NCBI RefSeq assembly: GCF_002160055.1
Contig: NZ_NFJV01000011.1
Span: forward strand, 62,001 to 126,000
From: Mediterranea sp. An20
Lineage (GTDB): Bacteria; Bacteroidota; Bacteroidia; Bacteroidales; Bacteroidaceae
Length of the DNA: 64,000 nucleotides
Direction of reading: 5' to 3'
Made by a program: the position numbers and the translations under genes. The notes below the pieces were generated by a model. The model ran no database searches, was not told the DNA's origin, and was given only the letters and a program-made list of their open reading frames with translations. This document shows positions 1 through 8,285 of the stretch, piece by piece (the first letter of the stretch is position 1; every line of letters starts with the position of its first letter).

Positions 1-308
1 GGTGTTCCGGCTTCGCCCCGATGGAACACGAACACATCCGACTTGTCTGTCTTGGCACCGCTTGTACAACCCACATAGTCGGCACGTTCCAGCATCGCCT
101 CGTTCACCATATTGACGGACACTTTGCCCGACTGCTTCACCCCTTCATTGGTGTAGTGTTTCTTGAACATACTGAGCATGATTTGGTCGTGCCCGATGAT
201 GCCCACATGGGCGACAAGCAACCAATTCACTTTTCCTTTCACTTCCGTACCCACTACCACGGCAGGGGTGGGGTACAAAGCCAATACATTTCCGATATTC
301 TTTTTCAT
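1..308 (-). CDS. Flavin reductase-like protein (partial, N-terminal part)
   Basis: The minus strand from the ATG at 308 reads MKKNIGNVLALYPTPAVVVG and stays open to the window edge, giving about 102 residues. The start YPTPAVVVGT, the segment NWLLVAHVGIIGHD and the later KVSVNMVNEAMLERADYVG pattern match the FMN-binding split-barrel flavin reductase (flavoredoxin) family. Such proteins bind FMN and act as cytoplasmic NAD(P)H-dependent flavin or metal-linked reductases. The C-terminal half lies outside the window, so completeness is unknown. A dispersed repeat (about 352-425) fills the DNA upstream of the start. Confidence 0.75.
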   Translation of the reverse strand, partial: MKKNIGNVLALYPTPAVVVGTEVKGKVNWLLVAHVGIIGHDQIMLSMFKKHYTNEGVKQSGKVSVNMVNEAMLERADYVGCTSGAKTDKSDVFVFHRGEAGT

Positions 309-351
309 TGTTAAGTAAATGTGTAAGATTTGAGTGATACTAAACACAGAG

Positions 352-425
352 TCGTTTCTTCGACAGAACATTACGGAACTTTGTGTCTCTGTGTTTCACA
401 TCAATTAAATCTGATTGATAACTTA
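352..425 (+). repeat. Copy 1 of a dispersed element (CGACAGAA...TTTGTGTCTCTGTGTTT)
   Basis: This stretch contains TTCGACAGAACATTACGGAA followed by CTTTGTGTCTCTGTGTTT and an AT-rich tail. Two related copies lie at about 49715-49785 (same strand) and 48742-48812 (opposite strand). It is intergenic, between a flavin reductase and a small hypothetical gene. No coding capacity was seen. Confidence 0.7.
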
Positions 426-449
426 TCTTGATTTTATATCTCATTCAGT

Positions 450-668
450 TTAATCTTTGACGGCTTCATACAGTCCTTTCAGTATTTCTATTTCATTGGA
501 TTTCAACGGTATGGTAGTCTGAACCGGCAGTTTCAAGACTTCGGTGGAAGTCTTCCCGGAAAGGAAATAATGCAAAAGCTGTTGTGGTGTGACGCTGTAA
601 CGGTCTGCTATGAAGCACACCGCCTCGTCCGCGTACAGCTCTTCTGGTAATTCTGTTTTCTGTTCCAT
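450..668 (-). CDS. Small hypothetical protein, 72 aa
   Basis: A 72-residue acidic protein starting MEQKTELPEELYADEAVCFI and ending GLYEAVKD. I do not recognise a family; it appears soluble, with no signal peptide or membrane segment. A promoter box on the minus strand at 691-698 (TAACTTTG) sits about 25 bp before the ATG, which supports expression. It is divergent from the AraC-type regulator starting at 827, so it is a plausible target of that regulator, though this is only inference from position. Confidence 0.6.
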   Translation of the reverse strand: MEQKTELPEELYADEAVCFIADRYSVTPQQLLHYFLSGKTSTEVLKLPVQTTIPLKSNEIEILKGLYEAVKD

Positions 669-690
669 TATCTTCTTGTTTTATCTGATG

Positions 691-698
691 CAAAGTTA
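691..698 (-). promoter_or_regulatory. Bacteroidetes -7 box (TAACTTTG) for the 72-aa gene
   Basis: The minus strand reads TAACTTTG, matching the Bacteroidetes consensus TAnnTTTG, about 23 bp upstream of the ATG at 668. Confidence 0.5.
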
Positions 699-796
699 CA
701 CCGGAACGATGGAGTCTTTTGTAACCATACGTAGGCAAACTGTACCATTTTTACAGAATTTGCGTATCCGCATAAGTCATTGTCCGTTAAATGCTT

Positions 797-804
797 TATC
801 TTTG
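797..804 (+). promoter_or_regulatory. Bacteroidetes -7 box (TATCTTTG) for the AraC regulator
   Basis: TATCTTTG matches TAnnTTTG exactly. It lies downstream of an in-frame ATG at 791, so that ATG cannot be the start if this promoter is used. This supports a start at 815 or 827. Confidence 0.6.
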
Positions 805-826
805 TATCGGTTTAATGGAGAGAACG

Positions 827-1726
827 ATGAGCAAGATTCTGAAAGTTAGGAATGTCAATGACTATGGCCGTTACCTCGGATGTGCCGAGCGGCATCCGCT
901 GGTCAGCGTCATAGATTATGCCGAGGTGTCACCCATCCGCCACAGTCTGAACAATTATAGCGTGTACGGGCTGTTCCTGCGGGATGATGCCGAGGTGGAA
1001 CTCGACTACGGTTGCGGCAAATACGATTACAACAAAGGCACGCTGCTTTGTGTGGCTCCGGGACAGGTGGGCGGCAAGGAGGACAACGGCGAGCGGGTGG
1101 CAATTACGGGCTGGGTGTTGCTGTTCCATCCCGACCTGCTGCACGGATTTCCGCTGGAAAGACGCATCCGGGATTATTCTTTCTTCGATTACCGCGTGAA
1201 CGAAGCTTTGCACATGACCGATGAGGAACACGATATTCTTGTTTCGCTGTTCCGCCAGATACGCGAAGAGTTGGACAAGAAACCAGACGGACTTCAGAAC
1301 GCCATCCTCATGAGCTACATCGAACTGACTCTCAACTTTTGCCAACGTTTCTACAACCGCCAGTTCGTTACCCGAAAGATAGAAAACTCAGACATCCTTG
1401 TCCGCTTCGACCATCTGCTTCGCGATTATTTCGAGGATAAACTTCAACTGACCCTCGGCCTGCCCACTGTGCAGTATTGTGCCGACAAGCTCTGTATGTC
1501 ATCCAATTACTTTGGTGATGTCATCAAAAAGACCACGGGCGATACGGCAAGCAACCACATCCGTCGCTTCGTTATCCAGCTTGCCAAGAATTGTCTTGCC
1601 GCCGGGGAAACTGTCACCCAAGTGTCCGACCGTCTCGGTTTTGAGTACTCCCAGCATTTCAGCCGAATGTTTAAGAAACAGGAGGGCATCACTCCGTCGG
1701 AATACTGCCAAAGGCTGCATTCCTGA
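827..1726 (+). CDS. AraC-family transcriptional regulator
   Basis: A cytoplasmic DNA-binding regulator of about 299 residues. The N-terminal part is a cupin-like sensing region. The C-terminal about 90 residues carry two helix-turn-helix units: QYCADKLCMSSNYFGDVIKK and VTQVSDRLGFEYSQHFSRMF, ending in the family-typical GITPSEYCQRL. I chose the ATG at 827, because GGAGAG lies just before it and the promoter box at 797-804 excludes the earlier ATG at 791; 815 is also possible. It diverges from the 72-aa gene. Its effector and targets are unknown. Confidence 0.9.
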   Translation: MSKILKVRNVNDYGRYLGCAERHPLVSVIDYAEVSPIRHSLNNYSVYGLFLRDDAEVELDYGCGKYDYNKGTLLCVAPGQVGGKEDNGERVAITGWVLLFHPDLLHGFPLERRIRDYSFFDYRVNEALHMTDEEHDILVSLFRQIREELDKKPDGLQNAILMSYIELTLNFCQRFYNRQFVTRKIENSDILVRFDHLLRDYFEDKLQLTLGLPTVQYCADKLCMSSNYFGDVIKKTTGDTASNHIRRFVIQLAKNCLAAGETVTQVSDRLGFEYSQHFSRMFKKQEGITPSEYCQRLHS

Positions 1727-1962
1727 TGAACAGACGTTCGGCATTCTTCCACAAAAACAAGTCGGCATATTGGACAAGTTCTTTATCGGAGGCGAGTGTC
1801 TGTTTCAGTCTTTGCAGGTTGGCGTTCAGTACGGCATCGGGCAGGTAAGGATAATCACTATTCGGGTACGATGATGTGGCTGTGCACATCTATCGTCTGC
1901 TGGGCTTTTGCAGAAAGTGCCAGGGCTACCAGCAGCGGGCCTGTAATCCATTGCTTCTTCAT
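1689..1962 (-). pseudogene. Remnant of a secreted TIM-barrel amidohydrolase
   Basis: From the ATG at 1962 the minus strand encodes a signal peptide (MKKQWITGPLLVALALSAKA) and then TIDVHSHIIVPE, the N-terminal metal-binding DxHxH-type motif of amidohydrolases, before a stop near 1858. In another frame the strand continues with NANLQRLKQTLASDKELVQY and LFLWKNAERLF, which resembles the C-terminus of amidohydrolase-2 proteins. The whole catalytic middle is missing and the frames do not match, so this is a decayed gene with a large internal deletion. Its 3' end overlaps the end of the AraC gene on the opposite strand. It follows the cyclophilin-like gene by 16 bp on the same strand. Confidence 0.65.
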
Positions 1963-1978
1963 TCCCACTTCCTTTGGT

Positions 1979-2443
1979 TTATTTCAGTGAGAGCGTTACC
2001 TTTACATCGCCTTTGCCCAATGCAGCCTTCAGTTCTGCCTGCGTGGCGTTGTCAATCTTTCCTATACGGGTGAAATTCCAAGAATTGGTGTCGTAGTAAA
2101 TGACGAGATGATTCCCCAGATAGAGGATGATGTCACCCGGACCGGTCGTAGTCTGCCGGTCGTTGCGTGGCAGACTGAATCCGAGCGATCCGACTTTTTC
2201 CATCTGGGCATAGTCTTCCATTTCCACGGTCACATTGCCTACGGCGAGCCGTTCCAGCAGGGCTTGGGTAGAAGAGTTGTTTACCAAGGTGGCAGTGAAT
2301 GTCTTGCCGCCTTCAATTGTCAGTTTGATAGTGTTACTTTCCATATTTACTTTCGTTTGATTGTCTAATGCTTTTTGTTGTGCCTGAACTGTTACCGTAA
2401 AAGTGGACAGTATCAGGAAAGTGGTTATAATCAGTCTGTTCAT
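1979..2443 (-). CDS. Secreted cyclophilin-like fold protein
   Basis: About 154 residues with an N-terminal signal peptide (MNRLIITTFLILSTFTVTVQAQ). The body carries LTIEGGKTFTATLVNNSSTQ, MEDYAQMEKVGSLGFSLP and GDIILYLGNHLVIYYDTNSW, the pattern of the small cyclophilin-like domain common in Bacteroides. The family is often found next to aldo/keto reductases and flavin-dependent proteins; no enzymatic role is established to my knowledge. Start: the ATG at 2443 has AAAGGA at good distance, while an in-frame ATG at 2455 also exists. The protein is probably periplasmic. Confidence 0.8.
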   Translation of the reverse strand: MNRLIITTFLILSTFTVTVQAQQKALDNQTKVNMESNTIKLTIEGGKTFTATLVNNSSTQALLERLAVGNVTVEMEDYAQMEKVGSLGFSLPRNDRQTTTGPGDIILYLGNHLVIYYDTNSWNFTRIGKIDNATQAELKAALGKGDVKVTLSLK

Positions 2444-2536
2444 AAATCCTTTCATTTATAGTGATGTTTTACGCCATGTTCCGTACTGAGGCCTTGTGTG
2501 TATAAGACAGCCCCTGTCAAGGGCTTCTTAAATTGT

Positions 2537-2624
2537 AGCCAAGCGCTAAGCAGCCTACTGCCAAGCGATAAGCAACACCTTAGTAATATATTAGAAGTAG
2601 CATGCTGGTTATCAGCGTAATATG
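2537..2624 (-). repeat. 22-bp tandem repeat array A (4 degenerate units)
   Basis: Read on the minus strand, units at 2559-2580 and 2537-2558 are nearly alike (TGCTTATCGCTTGGCAGTA-type and TGCTTAGCGCTTGGCTACA-type). Two weaker units lie at 2581-2602 and 2603-2624. Each is 22 bp. The array fills most of the 321-bp gap between the aldo/keto reductase and the cyclophilin-like gene; I see no gene in that gap. Confidence 0.7.
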
Positions 2625-2764
2625 TAATAAGCTGTTTTCAAACCGATAATTTTACATCCCTTCCAAGTAAGCGTTCTGCATCCGTATCTGTGCAGACGTC
2701 TGGATACCGAGGTGCGGCGTGTTACATTTACCTGTCCCGGCGTAGAACCGGAGCGCCCGGAGGC

Positions 2765-4054
2765 TTATTTGCCCATCGTTTCCTTTACTTTGGCCAATAA
2801 GTCCGGTATATCCAGATGCTGTGGGCATTTGGCTAAACATTCTCCACAGTTTACACAGGACGAGGCCGGGTCGCCACGCTGCACAGGCGACATGGAGACG
2901 GTGTAGTCTGCCATGGCCCGCTCCTTGTTTCGGTGGAGGAGGTAGTTGTTGTACACGTAGGCGAAAATGTAGCCGATGGCCACATTGTGCGGACAGGGGA
3001 TGCACTGGTAGCAGCCCGTGCAGTCGATGTGCCCCGGTGCATGACGGTAGGCATATATGGCTGCTCCCAAAGCCTCCCGTTCGGCAGGTGTGAGCATATT
3101 GGGTTGGGCCTTGGTTGCATATTTCAAGTTTTCTTCCACCTCAGCCATGCTTCCCATGCCGCTGACTGCCACACTGACCTCCGGAATATCCCACAGATAG
3201 TCCAGCGCCCATTCCGCATCCGGCTTATGGATGCCGGTGGAAGCAAGGGCTTCCTTCATGCTTTGCGGCAGATGGGCAAGAAAACCTGTGCGGACGGGCT
3301 TCATGACAGCCAGTCCCATGCCATTGGCAGCAGCATATTTCGGACCGAGCGCACCGGCCTCATATTCATAATCCAGATAGTTGTGCTGGATAAGACAGAA
3401 ATCCCATGCCGGTGTGTATTCTACTACCTTTTTGAAAAGCTGCAGGCTGTCGTGGAACGAGAATCCCATGAAGCGTATTTTCCCCTGTGCCTTCAGGTTC
3501 TCCATCTTTTCGATAAGCCTGTAGGGCAGTACATAGTCTTTCCAGGCCCGGTGCATAATCATGTGGATATGGTAGAAGTCTATTACGTCCGTGCCGATGG
3601 CCCGTCGGGACTGGTCGAAGAACTTCTCGAAATCGTCCGCGCTTTGCATCTCCCACCACGGCATCTTGGAGGTTACATATACCCGGTCGCGCCAGCCGCC
3701 GGCGAGGGCCTTGCCAACAGCCTGCTCGCTCTCTCCGCCGAGATAGACACGCCCCGTGTCGATGTAGTTCACTCCGCCCTCAATGGCACGGCGCACCATC
3801 GGGGTGGTCTGGTCGAAGTCAACATGCCCGTTCTTCATAGGCAGGCGCAGCAAACCGAAGCCCAATGCCGACACGTTTACCCCTGTGCGTCCCATGGGGC
3901 GGTATCGCATTTGCGGATTATAGTTGAGGATGTCTTTTGCCTGTTGTTCCTTCATCGCTCGATTCTCGGCTTCCTGCGCAATGGCTTTCGGCCCTTTTAT
4001 GGCTCCTACGGCTGCGGCAAGAAGCCCACTTTTGATAAAATCCCGTCTTTCCAT
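2765..4054 (-). CDS. Exported aldo/keto reductase with C-terminal 4Fe-4S domain
   Basis: 429 residues. The N-terminus MERRDFIKSGLLAAAVGAIKGP has a Tat-like twin-arginine signal. Residues about 45-330 form an aldo/keto reductase barrel (GFGLLRLPMKNGHVDFDQTT, NYIDTGRVYLGGESEQAVG). The C-terminus carries two ferredoxin-like clusters: CTGCYQCIPCPHNV and CVNCGECLAKCPQHLDIPD. It lies 17 bp downstream of the metal-dependent hydrolase at 4072-5070 and probably shares its promoter. Substrate is unknown. The fusion of an AKR barrel to a ferredoxin domain is a known family, and the Tat signal suggests the cofactor-loaded protein is exported. Confidence 0.9.
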   Translation of the reverse strand: MERRDFIKSGLLAAAVGAIKGPKAIAQEAENRAMKEQQAKDILNYNPQMRYRPMGRTGVNVSALGFGLLRLPMKNGHVDFDQTTPMVRRAIEGGVNYIDTGRVYLGGESEQAVGKALAGGWRDRVYVTSKMPWWEMQSADDFEKFFDQSRRAIGTDVIDFYHIHMIMHRAWKDYVLPYRLIEKMENLKAQGKIRFMGFSFHDSLQLFKKVVEYTPAWDFCLIQHNYLDYEYEAGALGPKYAAANGMGLAVMKPVRTGFLAHLPQSMKEALASTGIHKPDAEWALDYLWDIPEVSVAVSGMGSMAEVEENLKYATKAQPNMLTPAEREALGAAIYAYRHAPGHIDCTGCYQCIPCPHNVAIGYIFAYVYNNYLLHRNKERAMADYTVSMSPVQRGDPASSCVNCGECLAKCPQHLDIPDLLAKVKETMGK

Positions 4055-4071
4055 ATTCTGAATGTTCTACC

Positions 4072-5070
4072 TTATTTATCCAAACCTATTAGCCATGCAG
4101 GATTGCTGCGCACCAATAAGTCAATGTCGCTTTGAGGGATGCCTTCTGCCTGCAATTTCAGGATGCAATCCCTCATGCCCTCGATGGGGTGCGGCATGAC
4201 AGCCTGCCCTAAGTCGGTGGAGATGAAACTCCGCGTGGGGGCAATGCAGACCAATGAGGTAAACTTCTCAATACTTTGCCGTTCGTATTGAGGCATCTTG
4301 CTTCCTTCTCCCCAAAGACAAGGCAAGTAACAGTATTCGATGTATGCACCCAAGTCGATGCATCTCCTGATCTGGTCGGGAGTCATTGTCCATATTGATG
4401 AATTGGCGTGGGTAATGACTACTTTCTTCACGCCTACCTCTTGCGCTTTGCGTGCAAGGATAATGCTTTCTTCGGGTGATGAATGCCCGGTGGCAAAGAT
4501 GATATTCGCATCGGCACATATCTCCATTACCTTCACTACTTCCGGAAGCACCCGGCCGGCATTGTCTAATACGGGAATCCCTTTTCCTTTTCGTTTCTCA
4601 TATTGATATTGATAGGCGGCATCCAACGTCGGCATCCAGATGCAGCGGCACAGCCCTCCACTGGTTTCAACGGCTTTCTGTGCGGCAAACGGGTTTACCT
4701 TGTCTCCATGCACCTTGTTCATGCAGAAACTACCGAAGCACTCTGCGCCCGGCAATGCTTGTCTGATGATATACGCCCTGTCGTGGCAACTGAAATCATT
4801 GGATTTGAACATTACGCCACGGTATCCGGCACGCATCGCATCTTGCATGAAACTGTATTCGTCCACCGAACGCTCGCGTGAATCCGGGTGACAGTGTAGA
4901 TGGATGTCGCACACACCCTTCAATAACCCGTCATCGGCAAGGTCTGCACCGTCCATTGAAGCTTGCAGCCGATTTATTGCTTGGGTGGGAATGGCAGTGG
5001 AAGCAAGCCATGTGCTTCCCGCTACAAAGGATGTTTTGATGAAATCTCTTCTGTTTATTTTTCCGTTCAT
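4072..5070 (-). CDS. Tat-exported metal-dependent hydrolase (DUF6282-like amidohydrolase)
   Basis: 332 residues beginning MNGKINRRDFIKTSFVAGST, a Tat signal with NRRDFIK. The mature part opens with CDIHLHCHPDSRERSVDEY, a metal-binding HxHxxPD motif. Later come FATGHSSPEES, VVITHANSS and FISTDLGQ, the ordered His/His/Asp positions of an amidohydrolase-type TIM barrel. It is first in a two-gene operon with the ferredoxin-type aldo/keto reductase. A promoter box lies at 5093-5100 and an inverted repeat at 5112-5136. The substrate cannot be told from sequence. Confidence 0.8.
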   Translation of the reverse strand: MNGKINRRDFIKTSFVAGSTWLASTAIPTQAINRLQASMDGADLADDGLLKGVCDIHLHCHPDSRERSVDEYSFMQDAMRAGYRGVMFKSNDFSCHDRAYIIRQALPGAECFGSFCMNKVHGDKVNPFAAQKAVETSGGLCRCIWMPTLDAAYQYQYEKRKGKGIPVLDNAGRVLPEVVKVMEICADANIIFATGHSSPEESIILARKAQEVGVKKVVITHANSSIWTMTPDQIRRCIDLGAYIEYCYLPCLWGEGSKMPQYERQSIEKFTSLVCIAPTRSFISTDLGQAVMPHPIEGMRDCILKLQAEGIPQSDIDLLVRSNPAWLIGLDK

Positions 5071-5092
5071 GACAACTCCCTGTTTTTTTATG

Positions 5093-5100
5093 CAAAGGTA
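5093..5100 (-). promoter_or_regulatory. Bacteroidetes -7 box (TACCTTTG) for the hydrolase-reductase operon
   Basis: TACCTTTG on the minus strand, 23 bp upstream of the ATG at 5070, with TTAC 22 bp further upstream as a possible -33 element. Confidence 0.55.
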
Positions 5101-5111
5101 GGAGGGGTTTG

Positions 5112-5136
5112 CGTGAATGGGCGTAACAAATTCACG
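5112..5136. promoter_or_regulatory. Inverted repeat CGTGAAT-11 bp-ATTCACG, candidate operator
   Basis: Perfect 7-bp arms at 5112-5118 and 5130-5136. They lie across the expected -33 zone of the promoter at 5093-5100, in the gap before the neighbouring AraC-type regulator. The binding protein is unknown. Confidence 0.4.
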
Positions 5137-5343
5137 GAGATTTGTAATCCTTTTACTGATTTATTGGGGGCAGTTGCCTTGGGCGTATCATTCTGCTGTT
5201 CACCTCTGAAAGAAAACTCTTGTGCCTGTCTTTCGTCTGGTAGTAGGAGGGTGTCCGTTGGTCGCTTATTTCAGCCATTTTCTCTTGCTCATTCTCTTTC
5301 TCTTTTGCATTCGCCTTATGGAATTTATACCTTATCTTTTTCT

Positions 5344-6216
5344 TCAGCGTAGCTTTTCCCCCTCCCGGTATTCTTTGGGCGACAGGCCCACCAAGCGTTT
5401 GAAGTACTTTCCGAAGAACGACTGCGAGGGAAAGTTCAGTTCGTGTGCTATCTGTTGCACTGTCAAGGTAGAGGACTTCAGCAGCACTTTGGCCTCCATC
5501 ACCACGAAATCGTTTATCCAGTCGGAAGGTGATTTCCCGCTGACGCGATGCACCAGGGTAGCAAGGTAACCGGTCGTGATATGCAGCCGTTCGGCGTAGT
5601 AGATAACCCTGCGTTCCTGCTTGTAGTGCGTGCGGACTTCGGCAAGGAAGCGTTGCATCAGCAACTCGTCATTGGACAAGCGGCGGCTTTCGGCCATGCT
5701 ATAGAGATAGGTGCCCAATCCGTAGGCATAGGCGCAAGTGAGGTGGCGCAGCGTCTCCGCCTGGTAAGGGCGTTTCTTCTCGAGAAGGCTGCGGGTCATG
5801 TCGCAGTAGTTTCGTATGGCATTCAGTTCGCCGGGCTTCAGGGTAAGGATAGGATTTTCGCGTATGCCGATGGCCAGACTGAAGTTATAGGGCAAGCCCA
5901 GGCTGTCGACGAAGCGTTGCGTCATCACTTGGCTGATTCCGCGGAAGTCGTTGCTGACGAAGGTGCGGGTGATGAGTTGCCCCGGCACGTTGACTGCCAT
6001 CATGCCGGCACGCAATTCGTAGGGCATCAGGTCGATGGTTCCTTGTGTGCTTCCCTCCAAGCAAAGGAAGAAGCCGTAGGTATCCATTTTGAACGGGCGG
6101 TCGGGCACTGTGGGATGATTGACGTCGAAAAGAAAGAAGTCGTCCTCAAAGCACAGCGCGTCGGGGCGTGCAGACTTTATCCGTTCACTTAGGCTCAGGA
6201 GTTTTACGTTTTCCAT
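5344..6216 (-). CDS. AraC-family transcriptional regulator
   Basis: 290 residues. The N-terminal part (FLFDVNHPTVPDRPFKMDTY, FFLCLEGSTQGTIDL) is a cupin-like ligand domain. The C-terminal part has two helix-turn-helix units (ERLHITTGYLATLVHRVSGK and LTVQQIAHELNFPSQSFFGK) and ends SPKEYREGEKLR. The ATG at 6216 is chosen over an upstream GTG at 6246, because the latter lies inside the promoter box at 6246-6253. It is divergent from the outer-membrane gene at 6374 and lies upstream of the hydrolase-reductase operon, either of which could be a target. Confidence 0.9.
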   Translation of the reverse strand: MENVKLLSLSERIKSARPDALCFEDDFFLFDVNHPTVPDRPFKMDTYGFFLCLEGSTQGTIDLMPYELRAGMMAVNVPGQLITRTFVSNDFRGISQVMTQRFVDSLGLPYNFSLAIGIRENPILTLKPGELNAIRNYCDMTRSLLEKKRPYQAETLRHLTCAYAYGLGTYLYSMAESRRLSNDELLMQRFLAEVRTHYKQERRVIYYAERLHITTGYLATLVHRVSGKSPSDWINDFVVMEAKVLLKSSTLTVQQIAHELNFPSQSFFGKYFKRLVGLSPKEYREGEKLR

Positions 6217-6245
6217 TTTATAGAGTCTATTGTATATATTGCCCA

Positions 6246-6253
6246 CAAATATA
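6246..6253 (-). promoter_or_regulatory. Bacteroidetes -7 box (TATATTTG) for the AraC gene
   Basis: TATATTTG on the minus strand, 29 bp before the chosen ATG at 6216. It decides the start codon. Confidence 0.55.
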
Positions 6254-6341
6254 GCCTATTTCTCATTTCCTTTGACATCGCAGTCGATAAATCGTCCAAT
6301 ACCGTCAAAGAAACGACCTTTCCGTGCATGAGGGCAATGCC

Positions 6342-6349
6342 TACTTTTG
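6342..6349 (+). promoter_or_regulatory. Bacteroidetes -7 box (TACTTTTG) for the outer-membrane operon
   Basis: TACTTTTG about 24 bp before the ATG at 6374, with TTTC 20 bp upstream as a -33 candidate. Confidence 0.55.
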
Positions 6350-6373
6350 CACCCGAATACAAACTGTACATTT

Positions 6374-7033
6374 ATGAAGAAATATTCCATTATCCTCACG
6401 GCTTTTCTGTTGGCTGTTTCTTCGGTCGTGTATGCCCAGACAGCGGATGCACCTCAGACGGAACAACGTCTTACGCTTTCGGGCGGTCCCGTACTTGAAA
6501 GTAATCTTTCCGGTTTCTTCCACTCCGGCGTAGATGGAGGCTGTAGCCGGATGCGGGCGGGTGTGTCTGCGGGCGGTTTCCTAGATTTAGGTATCCGGCC
6601 GGCCTTTTCGGTGCAGGGCACACTGCTGTTTCACGTCAAACGCAGCGACTTCGAATGGGACGGACAGACGGGCGAGTTCCGGTACGTCGGCGCTGAGTTT
6701 GCCGTCCATGCCCTCTATCACTTCCACTTGCGGAGCGGGGCACAGTTCACCGTTGGCCTCGGTCCTTACACGGAGTTCGGCTTCGATGCCACGCTGAAAC
6801 GCAACGGAGTGAAAAGCAACCTGTATGAAAAGGACACAGACACGGGTCTGCCCATCCTGCGCGACTCGAACACGGGCTTCGCTGTGAAGGTAGGTTACGA
6901 GTTGGCTTGCGGCTTGCAACTGAATGCCACGTACAAGGCGAGCGTCACCAACCTGCTGGACGCCAACAGCAACACGGTCAAGATGTACCCACACGCCGTC
7001 AGCGTGGGCGTGGCTTATCGTTTTGGTAAATAA
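6374..7033 (+). CDS. Outer-membrane beta-barrel protein (PorT/OMP-b-brl type)
   Basis: 219 residues with a clear signal peptide (MKKYSIILTAFLLAVSSVVYAQ). The rest alternates polar and hydrophobic residues with aromatic strand ends (VGLGPYTEFGFDATL, LNATYKASVTNLLD) and ends in VSVGVAYRFGK, the aromatic-rich final strand of a small outer-membrane barrel. It is the first gene of a probable three-gene envelope operon with the BamA-like protein (17 bp downstream) and the DUF6268 protein. No substrate can be inferred. Confidence 0.8.
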   Translation: MKKYSIILTAFLLAVSSVVYAQTADAPQTEQRLTLSGGPVLESNLSGFFHSGVDGGCSRMRAGVSAGGFLDLGIRPAFSVQGTLLFHVKRSDFEWDGQTGEFRYVGAEFAVHALYHFHLRSGAQFTVGLGPYTEFGFDATLKRNGVKSNLYEKDTDTGLPILRDSNTGFAVKVGYELACGLQLNATYKASVTNLLDANSNTVKMYPHAVSVGVAYRFGK

Positions 7034-7050
7034 TCCTTATCCGCAGAGAT

Positions 7051-8187
7051 ATGAATAAAAGAAACATCATCCTAAGCATTCTAACACTCATCATAGCCCT
7101 TCCCCTCGCGGCGCAGGCGGACTCCACGCGGACAAGCGGACTGAAACGCTATTGGAACAGCTTGGTGCATGGCAACGTAGACCGTACCTTCGAGCGGCAG
7201 ATGGACTTGAGTTTCATCATCGCTCCCAGCTATACGCGTGAGGGCAGTTTCGGCATCGGTGGAGCGGCCATAGGGCTGTACCGCTTAGACCGGCGGGACT
7301 CGCTGATGCAGCCGTCGGACATCTTCCTGTCGGGCAACGCCTCGGTCAACGGCTTCTACACACTGACCGTGAAGGGCAACAACCACTTCCGGGGTAACCG
7401 TTCGCGGTTGTCGTACCGGCTGCAATTCCAGAATAAGAACCTGGACTTCTGGGGCGTATCGTATGATGCCTGCCGGGTGAATCCGGTGTCGGGTTACCGC
7501 CGCCAAATGGTGCGCTGGGAGTCGGACTACGTCTATAAGCTGACGCCAGACTTCCATGTGGGTGCCGCTCTCAACTTGAACTATACACGGGCAACGCGGC
7601 TGACACGTCCGGAATACCTCGCCGGACAACGCTCGTCGTATTTCTTTACCGGCGTGGGGTTATCCCTGCAATACGACACGCGCGACTTCATCCTCAATCC
7701 GAAGCGGGGTATCTACTTCCTTGTCCGTGAAGTGTTCTATCCCCATTGGCTGAGCAGCCACGACCGGAACATCTTTGCCACCACCCTCACTTTCGATGCC
7801 TTCGTGCCTGTCTGGCGAGGCGGTGTCCTTGCCTTCGACCTCTACGGCCAGTTGAACGGTGACGACGTGCCCTGGACACTGCGCGAAGAATTGGGCGCAG
7901 GCACCAGCCGGATGCGTGGCTATTACGCCGGACGTTACATCGACAACAACCAACTGTCTGCCCAAATGGAGTTACGCCAGCACATTTACGGTCGTGTAGG
8001 CTGTGTAGCGTGGGCAGGTGGCGGCACGGTATTCCCCAAACCGAGCGGGCTGCGCATGAAAGACGTGCTGCCCAACTATGGGTTGGGCTTGCGTGTGGAG
8101 TTCAAGCACAACGTGAATATCCGTATCGACTACGGCTTCGGCAAGGACACGGGCGGGTTTGTGTTTCAGTTTGCGGAAGCGTTTTAA
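7051..8187 (+). CDS. BamA/TamA-type outer-membrane surface antigen
   Basis: 378 residues with a signal peptide (MNKRNIILSILTLIIALPLAAQ). The sequence is beta-rich throughout. It includes LQYDTRDFILNPKRGIYF and SRMRGYYAGRYIDNN, the latter being the R-G-Y/F loop motif typical of BamA-family (bacterial surface antigen) barrels, and ends FVFQFAEAF with a terminal Phe. There are no obvious POTRA domains, so it is a barrel-only member, much shorter than BamA itself. Role in the outer membrane is unknown. Confidence 0.85.
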   Translation: MNKRNIILSILTLIIALPLAAQADSTRTSGLKRYWNSLVHGNVDRTFERQMDLSFIIAPSYTREGSFGIGGAAIGLYRLDRRDSLMQPSDIFLSGNASVNGFYTLTVKGNNHFRGNRSRLSYRLQFQNKNLDFWGVSYDACRVNPVSGYRRQMVRWESDYVYKLTPDFHVGAALNLNYTRATRLTRPEYLAGQRSSYFFTGVGLSLQYDTRDFILNPKRGIYFLVREVFYPHWLSSHDRNIFATTLTFDAFVPVWRGGVLAFDLYGQLNGDDVPWTLREELGAGTSRMRGYYAGRYIDNNQLSAQMELRQHIYGRVGCVAWAGGGTVFPKPSGLRMKDVLPNYGLGLRVEFKHNVNIRIDYGFGKDTGGFVFQFAEAF

Positions 8188-8285
8188 ATGAAGAATGAAG
8201 AACGAAGAATTTGGCTCTGTCCAGCCAAGGCAATGCCAATGTCCATAGGTGGTAAAGGCTTCGTCCGGAGATAAAAACAGAAAGA

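Noticed and set aside
2933..4135. 400-codon open frame on the plus strand
   Set aside because: It is antisense to the ferredoxin-type aldo/keto reductase, which has complete motifs.
8188..8285. 28-codon frame between the BamA-like and DUF6268 genes
   Set aside because: Too short, no family match, and it appears to be spacer within an operon.
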